DNA of 64,000 bases from Labia minor (lineage: Eukaryota; Arthropoda; Insecta; Dermaptera; Spongiphoridae): positions 27,992,221 through 28,056,220 of the forward strand of contig OY720347.1 of assembly GCA_963082975.1 (NCBI GenBank). Reading direction: 5' to 3'. Under the pieces are notes generated by a model. The model saw only the letters and a list, made by a program, of their open reading frames with translations, did not search any database and had not been told where the DNA came from. The translations under genes were made by a program, and so were the position numbers. Every line of letters starts with the position of its first letter. The stretch's first letter is position 1. This document shows positions 45,541 to 56,507 of this stretch, piece by piece.

Positions 45541-47841
45541 AATCGCTACAACAATGAAATTGAATTTGAATTCGATTTTTTAAAACCTTGAATGGTTTGA
45601 ATTGTTCATTAAATATTTAAGGAAGTCAACAAATGTCTAACTTTCGTTTGTGCCTTTGATAAAAAAGGTTGTTCATCCCTGCTTTAAACTATATAATTTT
45701 TGATACTATCCCTGCTAACTTCCTCTTTTGTTAAATAAATTCAATTTAATATATGTTATATATATAATTATTATATAATATTATATAAATAAAATAATAT
45801 ATATTAGATTTGATGATATTATTCAGATATTTCCGCGATTTTTTTGTTATAATATTTATTCTAAATTCTGAAAATTGACTTTTCTCTTACATAATAATTT
45901 ATATACCTATATATATATATCCTTTCTTTACCAAATAACTACCCTAAGCACATATTTATTATCAATAATAATTATTATATTCTATTTTATTATATTCCAT
46001 ATTTATACTTATGATAATTTAATTTATATTTCAATTTAAATCATTATGAGTTACAGGTAGTAAAATTTTATATGTACCAATTATATACTTTATCCTTAAT
46101 GTATTTTTTGTGCATTACTTACCCTTGTACTTTTCTGCTTATTTCGTTTCTTCTCTTTTTATTTACAAATATATTTTCTCTTATAAATCTTTCCAAGTTA
46201 GCTCTAGCTCTTTTTGACAGCCTTCGTTGTGACGTGTTATGTTGCTTGGCCGACTATTCTGTCAATCCATCAATCTTAAAAGTCTGTCATCACTTCTCCT
46301 GTATCACCCCCGTCTCACCTTCTTCTATCAGAATCCTTCCTCATTTCATTATTATTTATATACTAATTTTATTTTATTTTTAAATTATGCATTCATTTTT
46401 ATTATTTTATAAAGGGAAAATTTTTGAAATAAATAAATTATATAATCATTTTAGATTATTTTTTGCATTTTATATTGCATATTTTATTTAATCAAACGTA
46501 ATTTTTATTAAAATCAATATATATATATATATATTTATACATATTAAATTATTATTATTAAAAAATTAAGGACGTGAAATTGTTCAATGATCTATTATTA
46601 TTTATTTTATTTATATCATAGTAATTCAACCTCGGTGTATTGAGCCGTTTGTATCGAGGTATAGCAAAGCCTGCAGTGAATTATATCTTAATCAATTTCA
46701 TTACCCTGCCTTCTCTCTAGCGACCACTAATAAAAAAATAAATATAAGTTTGTTTATATTCTTATTTAAAAATTCAATTATTTTACTTTCCGGATCAGTT
46801 GTTCTAATTTTCATTTCATTTCCCACTTAAAATATTGAAATATGTAGTTTGATAATAACTACCTATAAACAATAAAATAACATTCATTCCTATATGAACA
46901 GTATATAATAATTTTAATATTATGAATTTCACAAGGTTAAATATTCTAATTATATTATTAATAGAGTTTATTTGTACAAAAAGAGATTATATGTTGACAA
47001 CGTCAAAGTTATCCTTCATATTAAAAGAGTATTTATTAACATATTACTGAATATGTTTAAAAATCTAAAATATTTTATTTATAGTTTATAATTGATTATA
47101 AATAATTACGCATTATCTTGCTTTCAACATAAATTATTATATGAAAATAAAATACGAGTAGGTTTGTTTATAAATGAATAAACGTAAAAGGAATGGATAT
47201 ATAACTTAAAAAATAAATAAATAAATAAATATAATAAAAAAAAATCATAAAAATCAGAAATTGGTATAAAAAAATGAAAGTGAAAAATTCAATTTAAATA
47301 ATTTAGAATGATTGTTTTCGGATGAGTGACCTTCAGGATGGCTTCTTTTAACGTTTAAAAACAACATTAAATTTCATTAGTAGGTGATAATAAAATTTTT
47401 GTTAATTTATTTTAAATCATTTATAATTTATTACATTTTTAATAATAATAATAATGTATTTAATATGTATTATCAGTTATTAATTAATTATTTTTTAAAC
47501 TTAATATATAAATATTTTTAGGAATATTAATAATTTAAAAATTTATATCTTTCTGTCCCTGAAAGGTAAACTTTTTATGTGCTAAATGCCATTAAAAAAA
47601 ATATGAGAATAAAATACATCCCAGTGTGGCAATGATTGTTTTAATGCCGTATAATTAAAGTTAATTCAGATGATAAACATAATTATTTCATCTTTGTTAG
47701 GTTTCAAAAGTTCACTTGATTCAATTTCCTTTTTTTCATTGATTTATAGAATTTTAAATAATAAATAGAAATTAATAAATAATAAACAATAGGATCTAAG
47801 TATTAAAAAATAATTTAATTCCGATTCCATTATAGTATTTG
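45541..47841. other. AT-rich DNA, no gene supported
   Basis: A 103-codon hydrophobic plus frame at 46072-46383 has no recognisable domain. Its second half (46190-46350) is less AT-rich but I could not classify it. A small balanced patch at 46625-46735 contains GAATTCAACCTCGG-like sequence of unknown nature. TA run at 46519-46534. Confidence 0.4.
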
Positions 47842-48306
47842 CAGTGGCATACCTAGAACTTTTGCCGCCCGGGGCGATCTCCAGTTTGCCGCCCTTTCTA
47901 TTATAAGTCAATCAAATAGTGGTTTTTATAAATTAATACACAGAGTAAATTTTTTTACACATATTTGTATGCATTCGTAAACATATTTATATAATATTTT
48001 CTCTTCTAGCTTTCATACTAGAAAAATCGTGTATAATGCTCTCAAAATTTATATTATTTGTAATTTCTTGTTCTATTTAAAATATTGCAAGATTTTGTAG
48101 TTTTAATTGACTCATTGTAGAACAAAGATAATTTTGCCGAACAAAATCTTAAAGATGCGTTTACGAATTCAACGAATTTTAATGAATACAATAAAATAAA
48201 ATTATTATCTTGTTCTTGGAATTAGAATTCAAAATTTACACTAAAATGCATTTATATACACCGAGGAATAATATTCAAAATCATATAGTTGATCATAATT
48301 TATATA

Positions 48307-48651
48307 TAATAATAATAATAATAATAATCTTTATTTGCCTTTGCCAATTCGGCATACAAATTATACAATTTCATCTTTTACAATAAAAAACAAAAAAAAC
48401 AAAACACAAAAACATCTAATTTAAATTTAAGAGTTTTTTTCTCCCTTTTTTCTCACTCACAACTCACAAATCTCTCAGTTTTTATTAAATATATACAATC
48501 ATTGAAGGTTACAATGCGCTTAAATTAAATATAATAACTTCATTATACTTATATACAAACAACAATAACAAAACCCTGCCCGTCCTTTGTCAACTAGGTA
48601 TATAAATCTCATCGAATTTTTGTTCACAAAATTTTACAGTAACAATATAAT
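48307..48651 (-). mobile_element. LINE 3'-end copy 1
   Basis: Minus strand ends GGCAAAGGCAAATAAAGATT followed by ATT repeats (plus strand 48307-48330), the tail of a LINE. It repeats the 3' end found at 48652 with small differences (GAATTGGCAAAGG shared). Severely 5'-truncated, no coding sequence. Confidence 0.75.
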
Positions 48652-49470
48652 AACAATAATAATAATATAATCTTTATTTGCCTTTGCCAATTCGACATAC
48701 AAATTACACAATTTCATCTTTCACAAAAAAAACAAAAAAACAAAAACATTTAATTCAAATTTAGGAGTTTTTTTTTTTCCTTACTCATAACTCAAATATA
48801 TTCAATTAAAATATTTATTCTTTTACAAAGTAATGAACAGTTGATCTCCTCTCTATTTGTCATAATAACAATATTAATAAGAAGAAACGACTGAAAGTGG
48901 AAAATTCCTCGTCATTCGTTCATGACGAAGGATCTCACCCTCAGTGCGTTCGTAATGAAATTATGAAAGTCTGTCAGTTGGGTCTCGTTCCCTACGTTTA
49001 GTAGTATTTCTATATAATTACCCTCGTGAACTTCCTCACATGGATACACATACTTCATGATGAACTCCTTTCTTTGTGAAGCGTAGACAGGGCATTCCAT
49101 CAAGAAGTGGTATAGATCTTCATTTTTGATTAAATTGCACAGGGTGCAGATTTGATTTGGGTCCAGAGTATGTTTGTTTCTTCCCACGTAGAATTGTACT
49201 TGTCTTGCGTTTGTCGTTCTTAGTTGTATAAAAGTCCCCGATTTAACTAGAGCATATCGGTGTCCAATCAAATGATTTCTAGTGAAGTCTAGTCTCCTGT
49301 ATAGTGGTGAGTAATTGGAGGCCTCTAGGTTGTTTAAGTCCTGTAAAATGTATAGGTCTGTCAAAGTCTCTATTAGTTCGTCCAAGAGTCTTCTATAGTC
49401 TGTCGGGTTTTGAAGGGTCCAAATGTCAGGCTTGTTGGCCGCGACGAAGAAAGATCTAAAAAGAAATAGT
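48652..49470 (-). mobile_element. LINE copy 2 with ORF C-terminus
   Basis: The same 3' tail as copy 1, with 3' untranslated sequence to about 48911 and then an open frame of about 180 codons on the minus strand (48912-49460). Near its end it has a zinc-knuckle of the form C-x2-C-x9-H-x4-C (CTLCNLIKNEDLYHFLMEC), typical of the C-terminus of reverse-transcriptase proteins in Jockey/R1/I-type LINEs. Upstream parts (endonuclease, RT core) are absent by 5' truncation. No stop interrupts the remnant, so it is fairly young. The first 14 residues of the frame come from an ATT-repeat junction. Confidence 0.82.
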
Positions 49471-50449
49471 AAACTTATAATAATCATAATAATCATTTAT
49501 TATTCAAGAAAGAAAAAGAATAAATATGAAATAAATAAGTTGCTTTTTACAACTATAACTAAATATAAAAAATGCCGCCCCAAGATAAGTGCCGCTCGGT
49601 GCGGACCGCACCCACCGCCCCCCCCCCTTAGGTACGCCACTGGTATTTGTAATTATTTATATTTATTAATATGAATAATAACGAAAATCCAGTCATATAT
49701 AATTAAGTTTTTAATTTTTTTAATTTCTATAAGTACTTTTTATTTAGAAAACAATCTCGCCTAATAATTATAGTTATCTTATAATTTTAATTTTATTTAT
49801 TAATCTAAAAATTCAATTTCTAGTACATATACATTCTAAAATTGTGATCGAGAAATTTCAAAATTAAAAAGTGGAAACCTATATCAAAAATAAAATTCCT
49901 AATTAATCATTTATGAGTCGAAAAGTGAATTATTTACATAATCAATATTTTCACTAAATATCATATGATTGCTATATATCTCAGAATATGTTCAAAATTA
50001 GAAAATAAAATTTACATTATATTATTACTGATACAAATGATAAATGAAAAGAGTTGGCGACAAATTTAGATTAGATAGACATTTTATTCATAAAAGTCAA
50101 ACAAAATGTAATTAATTAATTTTTTATCGGTTAAAGAACAAAGAATAAGGATTCTAATTACGATTAAGCTAACGAATTTAAAAAAATAAAAATAAAATTC
50201 GATGGATAAATGATTAAAATAAAAAAACACATCAATAAAAACGTCACAAAAATAATAATTTAATTTCATTCATCTAATATTCTTTAAATTCTTTTATTTT
50301 AATTAATTATTATTTTCCAAATAAATATTGGCTTTGGAGCCGGATAATTATAGTGTCAAACCTTTCTTCAAATCTTCAATAAAATAAAATTTAATTTGAA
50401 ATAAAAATAATAATAAAAAAATAAAGAATTTAAAGTCGAAAGCTAATTT

Positions 50450-50600
50450 TGTTGACGTTCATGCCCCGCAAAGGTCGCTCGGCGTGGAGATATAAAAGTA
50501 GGCCCGTTACTTTCCGGACAAACCTCGTATTTATGTGAAAAATTTTCACATTTTGGTATCCCACTAGAGAACTTGCTAGTGACGTCACTTCATGCCAAAT
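50450..50600 (+). promoter_or_regulatory. Promoter-like patch with TATA box and CRE
   Basis: GC-richer than all its surroundings. It contains CCCCGCAAAGGTCGC (nuclear-receptor half-site-like), TATAAAAG (50491-50498) preceded by GGCGTGGAGA, a palindrome GTGAAAAATTTTCAC (50537-50551), and a perfect CRE TGACGTCA (50580-50587). No coding exon was identified downstream, so the promoter reading is speculative; a conserved non-coding element is equally possible. Confidence 0.3.
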
Positions 50601-51240
50601 AACATTATAAGATTAATGCTTACTAATCAAATAGGTACATTTCTATTACAGAGATAATTTAACAAGGTGTATATATATAATTAGTATTTATCTTGAGATA
50701 ACTAATAATAATATATAATTTCAAAGTTTTAATAAATATTAAAAAATAAAATAATAAAATAAATAATACTCTTATAAGTAATTTTCAATCATCGTCATTT
50801 TATTTATATAAATAAATAGTAGGTATATATCTATGTTAATCTTTTTTTTTATTTACATATAAATATAATATATATTTATATAGATTTATATTTAATTTAA
50901 CTTTCACATTTTGTGTCGGTACATGAAAACAATGTTAAATTTAACTGAATGAATGTATGTAAATATGTACAAGTAAATGCGATCGTCCTCCATGAATAGT
51001 TAAGGAAATATTTGATTTTTTGGATGAAATAATATTCGATTTGTTAATACAAAATAAAATAAAATAAAAAACAATCACATTTTAGTCGATACAAATAAAA
51101 ATAAAAAAACTCAAAGAAGTCATTGTTTTTTTGTTTTATTTCTTTCTCTTTTATCCCAAATATCTAATTTTTATTTTGAGATATTAACGATTGAATTATT
51201 GAAGAGAAAATTGAATACACAAAAGAAAATTGAATTTTTT

Positions 51241-51360
51241 TTTCTTTCGATTTAAGACGTCACAACCAATTGGCTTTGTAGTTGTACCTATATAACGTTT
51301 GTTATTTCTTCAACCTCAAAGAATAATCGCTTCAGGCACATTCAATGTGAGAATTTTTAT
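51241..51360 (+). promoter_or_regulatory. Promoter-like patch with CRE, CCAAT and TATA-like motifs
   Basis: GACGTCAC (51256-51263), CCAAT (51266-51270) and TATATAA (51289-51295) follow one another in promoter-like order and spacing. No gene was identified downstream. Low information motifs in AT-rich DNA. Confidence 0.22.
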
Positions 51361-52489
51361 AATACTATTAAATTTCTATCAGGATTTCTATATTGTAACA
51401 GTGCAAGTAAGCAAAAGAAATTTCTTGAGATTGTTTACATTCAACTTAACACAATTTTCTTCATTGATATCTTCTTTTTTTTTTCTTGTCTTTATTATAT
51501 ATCTAACAGAACATTCCGTTATATATATATTGTATATACATATATATATATAAATATATTTTAAGAGATGATTATACCCTCTCCTCATTCTTGAATGAAA
51601 AGAAAAAAAAATATTTAAATAGTAGTGGCATTGAATGTTATTGAAGTGATTCACAATACGAATTTAAATGATAACGATAACAAGAAAAGAAAGATAAATA
51701 TCAAAAGAAAAGAACCAGAAAGATTTTTTTATCTCATTAAGAATTTATTTTATTTTTTATTTTTTTTATTTTTAATTTCAATAGAATTAAAACTCCTAAA
51801 TAACAACCTCATAAATCAAAATAAATTAATTCACCAATAGTTAAAAAACTTCGTTGTAGACGGATCTAAATTGCTGTTAAGAGCAAAACAAAAAGAGAAT
51901 GAAGAAAAATCGAAATGAAAGGCGTGTTTTCAAATTTACTTTATGAAAACATTCACAGACAAAGAACTATTTAAAACTTCTTTCTTAGAAAAAGATAATT
52001 ATTAGTATTGAAGAAGCCAAGTTTATACTAAATACATGTATATTATTTTTAAATATAAAATAAAACATTCTAACTTATGTATGAAATGTTACAACATAAA
52101 TACAATCATCCTATATCTTTTATAAATCGTTTCTGTTTCTACTCGTTTTGTAAGATTTATTTAATTAATTATCCATTTATAACAAATAAATTTATTAGTA
52201 TAGGTTGTTTCATTTGACCACCAAACATTCCCAAAATGGCTGACTGAATATGTGATTGATCTTTGAAAAATTAAAATCTATAACTCTTAAAATTTAAATT
52301 TCCACTTCCAGAAGTTAATTAGAATTATATTTTAAGTAGAAATTAATTTTTCTTAAAAAAAATTTAAAAATTTTACAAAGAACTGTAAAATTGGTTCAGT
52401 AAAAACAATATATAGATCATTTTTATTAAATAATTATTAATTTATGTTATACAATAAAAAAAATCCTATCAAATAACAGAGTCTATCAA

Positions 52490-52645
52490 GTTGGTTGTTT
52501 TTTAAACTGGATCAAGTTATTGTATGATATACAACGGATCCTCTCAACCATTATCTTGATTTTTTTAAACGGAGGCCGCTACTTCTTATTTCAAGTAGCT
52601 CCTGTATTGTGATCATCTTGATTGGATGCACTTTGTTCCCATAAA
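52490..52645 (-). mobile_element. SINE S1, diverged inverted copy
   Basis: Minus strand carries GCGGCCTCCGTTTAAA, ATCAAGATAATGGTTGAGAG and a match to the family's ATCATAGGAC-like end. Clearly more diverged than the copies at 1773 and 43507, and lacking the tRNA-like head. Confidence 0.65.
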
Positions 52646-52916
52646 CCTCTACTAGATGAAAATTCCTTTGCCACTTGAACCCGAAATTACGACGAAAAAC
52701 AATACTACAAAGTAATAAACCAAAACACAATAGGTTCGAACTAATTATTATGCGATAAAGACACCAAGCAACATTTTGGAGAAAAGTACCACATTAGCGA
52801 CACCTAATTTAGATCATATTTGTTAAAATAGTATTTTTATACTGAAATAGTTTTATTTATTTCTTAAGTTTGTATATTTCTCTCTCTCTCTCTGTCTATG
52901 TATATATATATATACA

Positions 52917-54599
52917 CTAGCTGATCCGAGCGCCTTCGGCGCTCTCCACACCTAGACGGGGGCTCCGCCTCCTGTACCCCCCCCCCCCGAGTGTCCCTAT
53001 TCTGAGCTATAACTCCTACCCTGTCCCATCTCTCTCTCGTTCCTTCCTACATTGTCCACCCTGTTCACAATTGGTCTTCCAAACGGACGTTTTTCAATCG
53101 AACTCCCCACCAATAAATTTTTCCTCTCCCATTCTAGCCATGTGCCCTGCCGATCCCAGTCTTCTCGCTTTTATAACCCTAACTATATCTAGAGATGCAT
53201 AGAGGTCATGCAATTCCTTGTTATGCAGTCTCCGCTATTCCCCGGTGTCCTCATCTTTCTTTAGCCCATAAATGCTGGGAAGAATCCTATTCTCAAATAC
53301 TCTGAATCTACTCTCATCTCCCAGGGTTATAGACCATGCCTCCCACCCATATAATACAATTAATAATTTAATAATTTTGATCCCCTTTGATAATAATTTT
53401 CCGATTGCAACCTCGATTTAAATTCTTTGCAAATATTATTCTCTCTGATACTAATTATCAAATTAATTAATTTCAAACCCCATCACTTTTCCTGCCTCGA
53501 TTAATTTTTTTATGCCTCTTTAAATGTTATTAATTTATTTAAAAAAAAAAACAAAGTAAACAAAATAAAAATAAAATATAAAGAAATTAGCATAACACTG
53601 AACTACTATAAAAATAATATTAAAAAATATATATTAAAATCTTACGTGAAAATCCAATTATGAAATCAAATTTTCTTAATTAAAATGATTTACTCACATA
53701 ATCTTAAAAATTAATAGTATTAAATTATAGCCGTAATGTGAATGTTTTCAAAGTTTAAAAGGCCAATAAGATCAATTGAGATATTGTAAATATCAATATA
53801 TATATAAAAAGATTTTTATCTTCACATTGCTCAGAATTTAAATTTTTTTGCGTATATTCGCGTTTCATGTCCTCTAGAATCCAAAAGTGACTTTAGAATT
53901 TTTCATTTCTGTTCATAGACTATAAATTTTATTAATATCTAATCAATAACCGCAGAAATTAATTTTTAAAAATTTGATATAAACATGTTGTCATTTAGCA
54001 GCGCAAAGAATACAATAAAAAAGATGTTTTTAATATTTATATTTTTATTTTTATTTTTCTAATATTTACAATATTTCAATTAATCATATAGTTTTTTATA
54101 TATGTTTATTTATGCCCAAAAAATTAATTGACATAATTATTAATTTAATAAAATAAAATTTAATTTAATAAAATAAAATAATTTAATAAAATATTAAAAT
54201 AATAAATAATAAATATTAATAAATTTGTAAAAAAAATATATAATACTTTAAAAAAAAAAATGTGCCTTTGCGAGTTTCGAACTGAGGGTGTAAAGTGATA
54301 AGATGGCGCGCTAGCTGGTTTACCCACGAACCAGTATTGTTTGAAAGCCTCTTATAAGGGTATATATAAGATGTCAAATTTTCGCCACCAGCGCCTCTAT
54401 AATCTAGCATTGTAACTAAACTAATTTTATTTAAATTCCACCCCCTGGACACACCTTACCAATTAGCGGTTTTATAAAGGAAGTCTAACATGCCCTGAGA
54501 CCTACTGAATATACTTAAAAAATTTCATAAGAATCGGTCCAGCCGTTTCGGAGGAGTATTTTTTCAAAGTTTTGTGACACGAGAATTTTATATATAAGA
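52917..54599 (-). mobile_element. Helitron with both canonical ends
   Basis: Minus strand: after A, it starts TCTTATATATAAAATTCTCG (from 54599) and TCCGAAACGGCTGGACCG follows. It ends with a perfect hairpin GAGCGCC-GAA-GGCGCTC (52928-52944), seven bases, then CTAG and T (52917-52920). This fits the Helitron rules: 5' TC, 3' hairpin plus CTRR, insertion between A and T, no target duplication. The 1.7-kb interior encodes no Rep/helicase that I can see; it holds LINE sequence and AT-rich filler, so the element is non-autonomous. The open frame 54216-54452 has no recognised product. Confidence 0.75.
53000..53357 (-). mobile_element. LINE reverse-transcriptase C-terminus inside the Helitron
   Basis: Minus strand reads VLYGWEAWSITLGDESR, RVFENRILPSIYGLKKDED, then a stop where family members have Trp, then RRLHNKELHDLYAS and RVIKARRLGSAGHMARMGE. 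This is the well-known C-terminal end of a LINE reverse transcriptase of the kind often annotated as RTE-like. The RT core is absent. It is interrupted by stops and thus decayed. Either it was inserted in the Helitron or captured by it. Confidence 0.82.
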
Positions 54600-54601
54600 T
54601 A

Positions 54602-55333
54602 TTAGGTCGTCAAGTATGAAATTTGTAGAAAAAAACACAAAGTTTATTGATAACTTACAAACATAAGGAATTATTCTAATCATCGAAGTATGCACCCATA
54701 TTGTCTACACACTTTTGCCATTTAAGTGGGAGGTTATTCAGGCCGTTAGTATAAAACCCTGGTGAACGGGAGTCAATGAATTCCTGGAAGGCCAGTTTAA
54801 CTGCATTATCGGAATTAAACTTTTTTCCTATCAAGAAGTTGTCCAAATTTCGGAAGAAGTGGTAGTCAGTGGGGGCTTGGTCTGGTGAGTATGGTGGATG
54901 ATGGAGAAGTTCCTACTCCAATTCCTGTATCTTTGCCACAGTCATTTGTGCAGTGTGTAGTCTAGCGTTATCATGCAAAAGGATAGGTGTCGATCTGTTG
55001 ACTAATCTGGGCTGTTTTTCTTTAAGTTTTTGCATCATTTCTTCCAGTTGGTTGCAGTATATGTCTGCTGTAATCGATGAGCCAGGTTTCATGAACTCAT
55101 AATGGATTACACCTGCATGGAACCAGGAATTTCGGACCTTTCCATTTTAAACAAAATTGATTTAAAAAAAAACCGTTTTACACTTTTTAGGGATTATAAT
55201 AATTCTTTCAAACAAGCAAGCTGTGTAAATTGACAGAAAAAAAAATAACGGTAAAATATTCAGCCAATGTCAAGTTATAAGCTATTAAGGTTGGCCATAT
55301 TACTAGCTACAAATTTCATCCTTGACAACCTAA
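54602..55333 (-). mobile_element. mariner element M6, 5'-deleted, DD34D type
   Basis: TA-flanked (54600-54601 and 55334-55335), with 27-bp inverted ends starting TTAGGTCGTCAAGTATGAAA and TTAGGTTGTCAAGGATGAAA. The minus strand encodes the C-terminal half of a transposase (about 55145 down to the stop at 54676-54678): HYEFMKPGSSITADIYCNQL, ILLHDNARLHTAQMT and HHPPYSPDQAPTDYHFF. The second and third catalytic Asp are both present and 34 residues apart. An in-frame stop lies between them, and the N-terminal DNA-binding half and first Asp are deleted. Irritans-like by end sequence. Inactive. Confidence 0.9.
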
Positions 55334-55921
55334 TATATATATAAATATATATTTATACTATCCATTAAAATATTTTGTATTTAATTAAAATAAATCGAAA
55401 TAAAAACTAATTAATGAAATCAAGTAAATGTAATAGAAATGAAAATAATAATTTTATTATTTAGTCAATACAAGTATTTGTTAATAATATATACATTTAA
55501 AAAAATCTAAACTAATAACTTATCTTATCAATTCATTGAGAATAAATCAATGAATAGCCTAATCAAGTGATCAATTCACTAGTTCAATATTAAGTAAAAG
55601 AAAAGAGAATGAGATAGAAGGTTTTTATTTATTTAATAAAACATTAGGTAATATCTTTTTTTTAAATGGTTGGTAATTAATTAATAATAATTAATATAAA
55701 TTTATAAATTTTATAAAGCATTCAATTGAAATTCAAAAAGGAAATAAAAATATTTTTTTTATGTAATTTCTTTTTTTTTGTAGTTATTTTATTGAGCATT
55801 TTAAACTTTTTCGAATGCGACAGAGTACGGGGTTTCATAATTTTATATATACGTATATATAACAATTTTTATTTTTTAATAAAAATCAATTTATTGGTTT
55901 GTTTATTTTATATAAACAAAT
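55334..55921. other. AT-rich non-coding
   Basis: Nothing recognised; the frame 55726-55971 runs into element B4. Confidence 0.5.
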
Positions 55922-56507
55922 CTGGAGTGTCTCCACTCGACTATCTCGAAAATTTGAATTGGATTAATTAAGATATATTATATTTAAATTAAATTTAATT
56001 AAAATTATATAAATTATAAATTAAAATTAATAAATAATATTTATTAATCAGCGCATGTTTGGCAGTCAATGTGTCAAATATTCAAAAAATTAATTCCGGT
56101 ACTTTCAGCGATTGAATCAAGCTGAAATTCTATATATAGCAATTTTATATATTTTATTTCATGTGAAAAACTAGAAAATATATATCTTTATTCTTACGGT
56201 CAGTTTAGGTTTAGAGGAAAAAAAATGAAATCGTAGTAGACTAGTAGATAATAACCCCCTTCCGAATCAGCTAAATTTCTCAAAAGTTGATAGAAAACTA
56301 CAAATTTTGAATAAGGCCCGTGTACCAAATTTCATTATTCTAGCTCACCGTTTTTGTGCAATCTTGTCTACACTCGTAGAGAGAGAGAGAGAGACATTTT
56401 TTTCAATCTTAGTGAAAATGACTTAGAGGCCTTCAAAACGTATAAAAACATCAAAATTTCGGCATCGAAAATTTTCGTGATCGCAACACTCTCTCTGAGG
56501 AGATAAT
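55922..56507 (-). mobile_element. Rolling-circle-like element family B, copy B4
   Basis: Minus strand: the 5' end reads ATTATCTCCTCAGAGAGAGT (diverged), the 3' inverse CGAGATAGT is followed by hairpin GAGTG-GAGA-CACTC (55925-55938). The core GTGAGCTAGAATAATGAAAT, ATCAACTTTTGAGAAATTT and ATTCGGAAGGGGG are recognisable. The microsatellite is here a GA run (56378-56392) rather than GT. Confidence 0.75.

Larger units (their letters stand above)
47842..49642. mobile_element. hAT-like element carrying LINE insertions
   Basis: Termini CAGTGGCATACCTAG and TAGGTACGCCACTG are inverted repeats. GTATTTG flanks both sides (47835-47841 and 49643-49649), 7 of the 8 bp expected for hAT. Matching GCCGCCC-rich segments lie just inside each end (47865-47895 and 49573-49620). 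The middle is occupied by LINE copies, so the original element was probably about 0.6 kb and non-autonomous. Nesting order: hAT first, LINEs later. Confidence 0.82.
49643..52489. other. AT-rich DNA with two promoter-like patches
   Basis: No exon supported. Two balanced patches at 50450-50600 and 51241-51360 are listed separately. Open frames at 50084-50269 and 51299-51840 are low complexity. TA-rich runs at 50860-50885 and 51515-51560. Confidence 0.45.

Noticed and set aside
46072-46383. 103-codon hydrophobic plus-strand frame, possible membrane protein
   Set aside because: The first half is low-complexity Phe/Leu/Ile sequence; no splice sites, homologous domain or start context to support it.
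49423-49674. 83-codon plus-strand frame with a poly-Ile run
   Set aside because: Arises from the LINE/hAT junction and ATT repeats.
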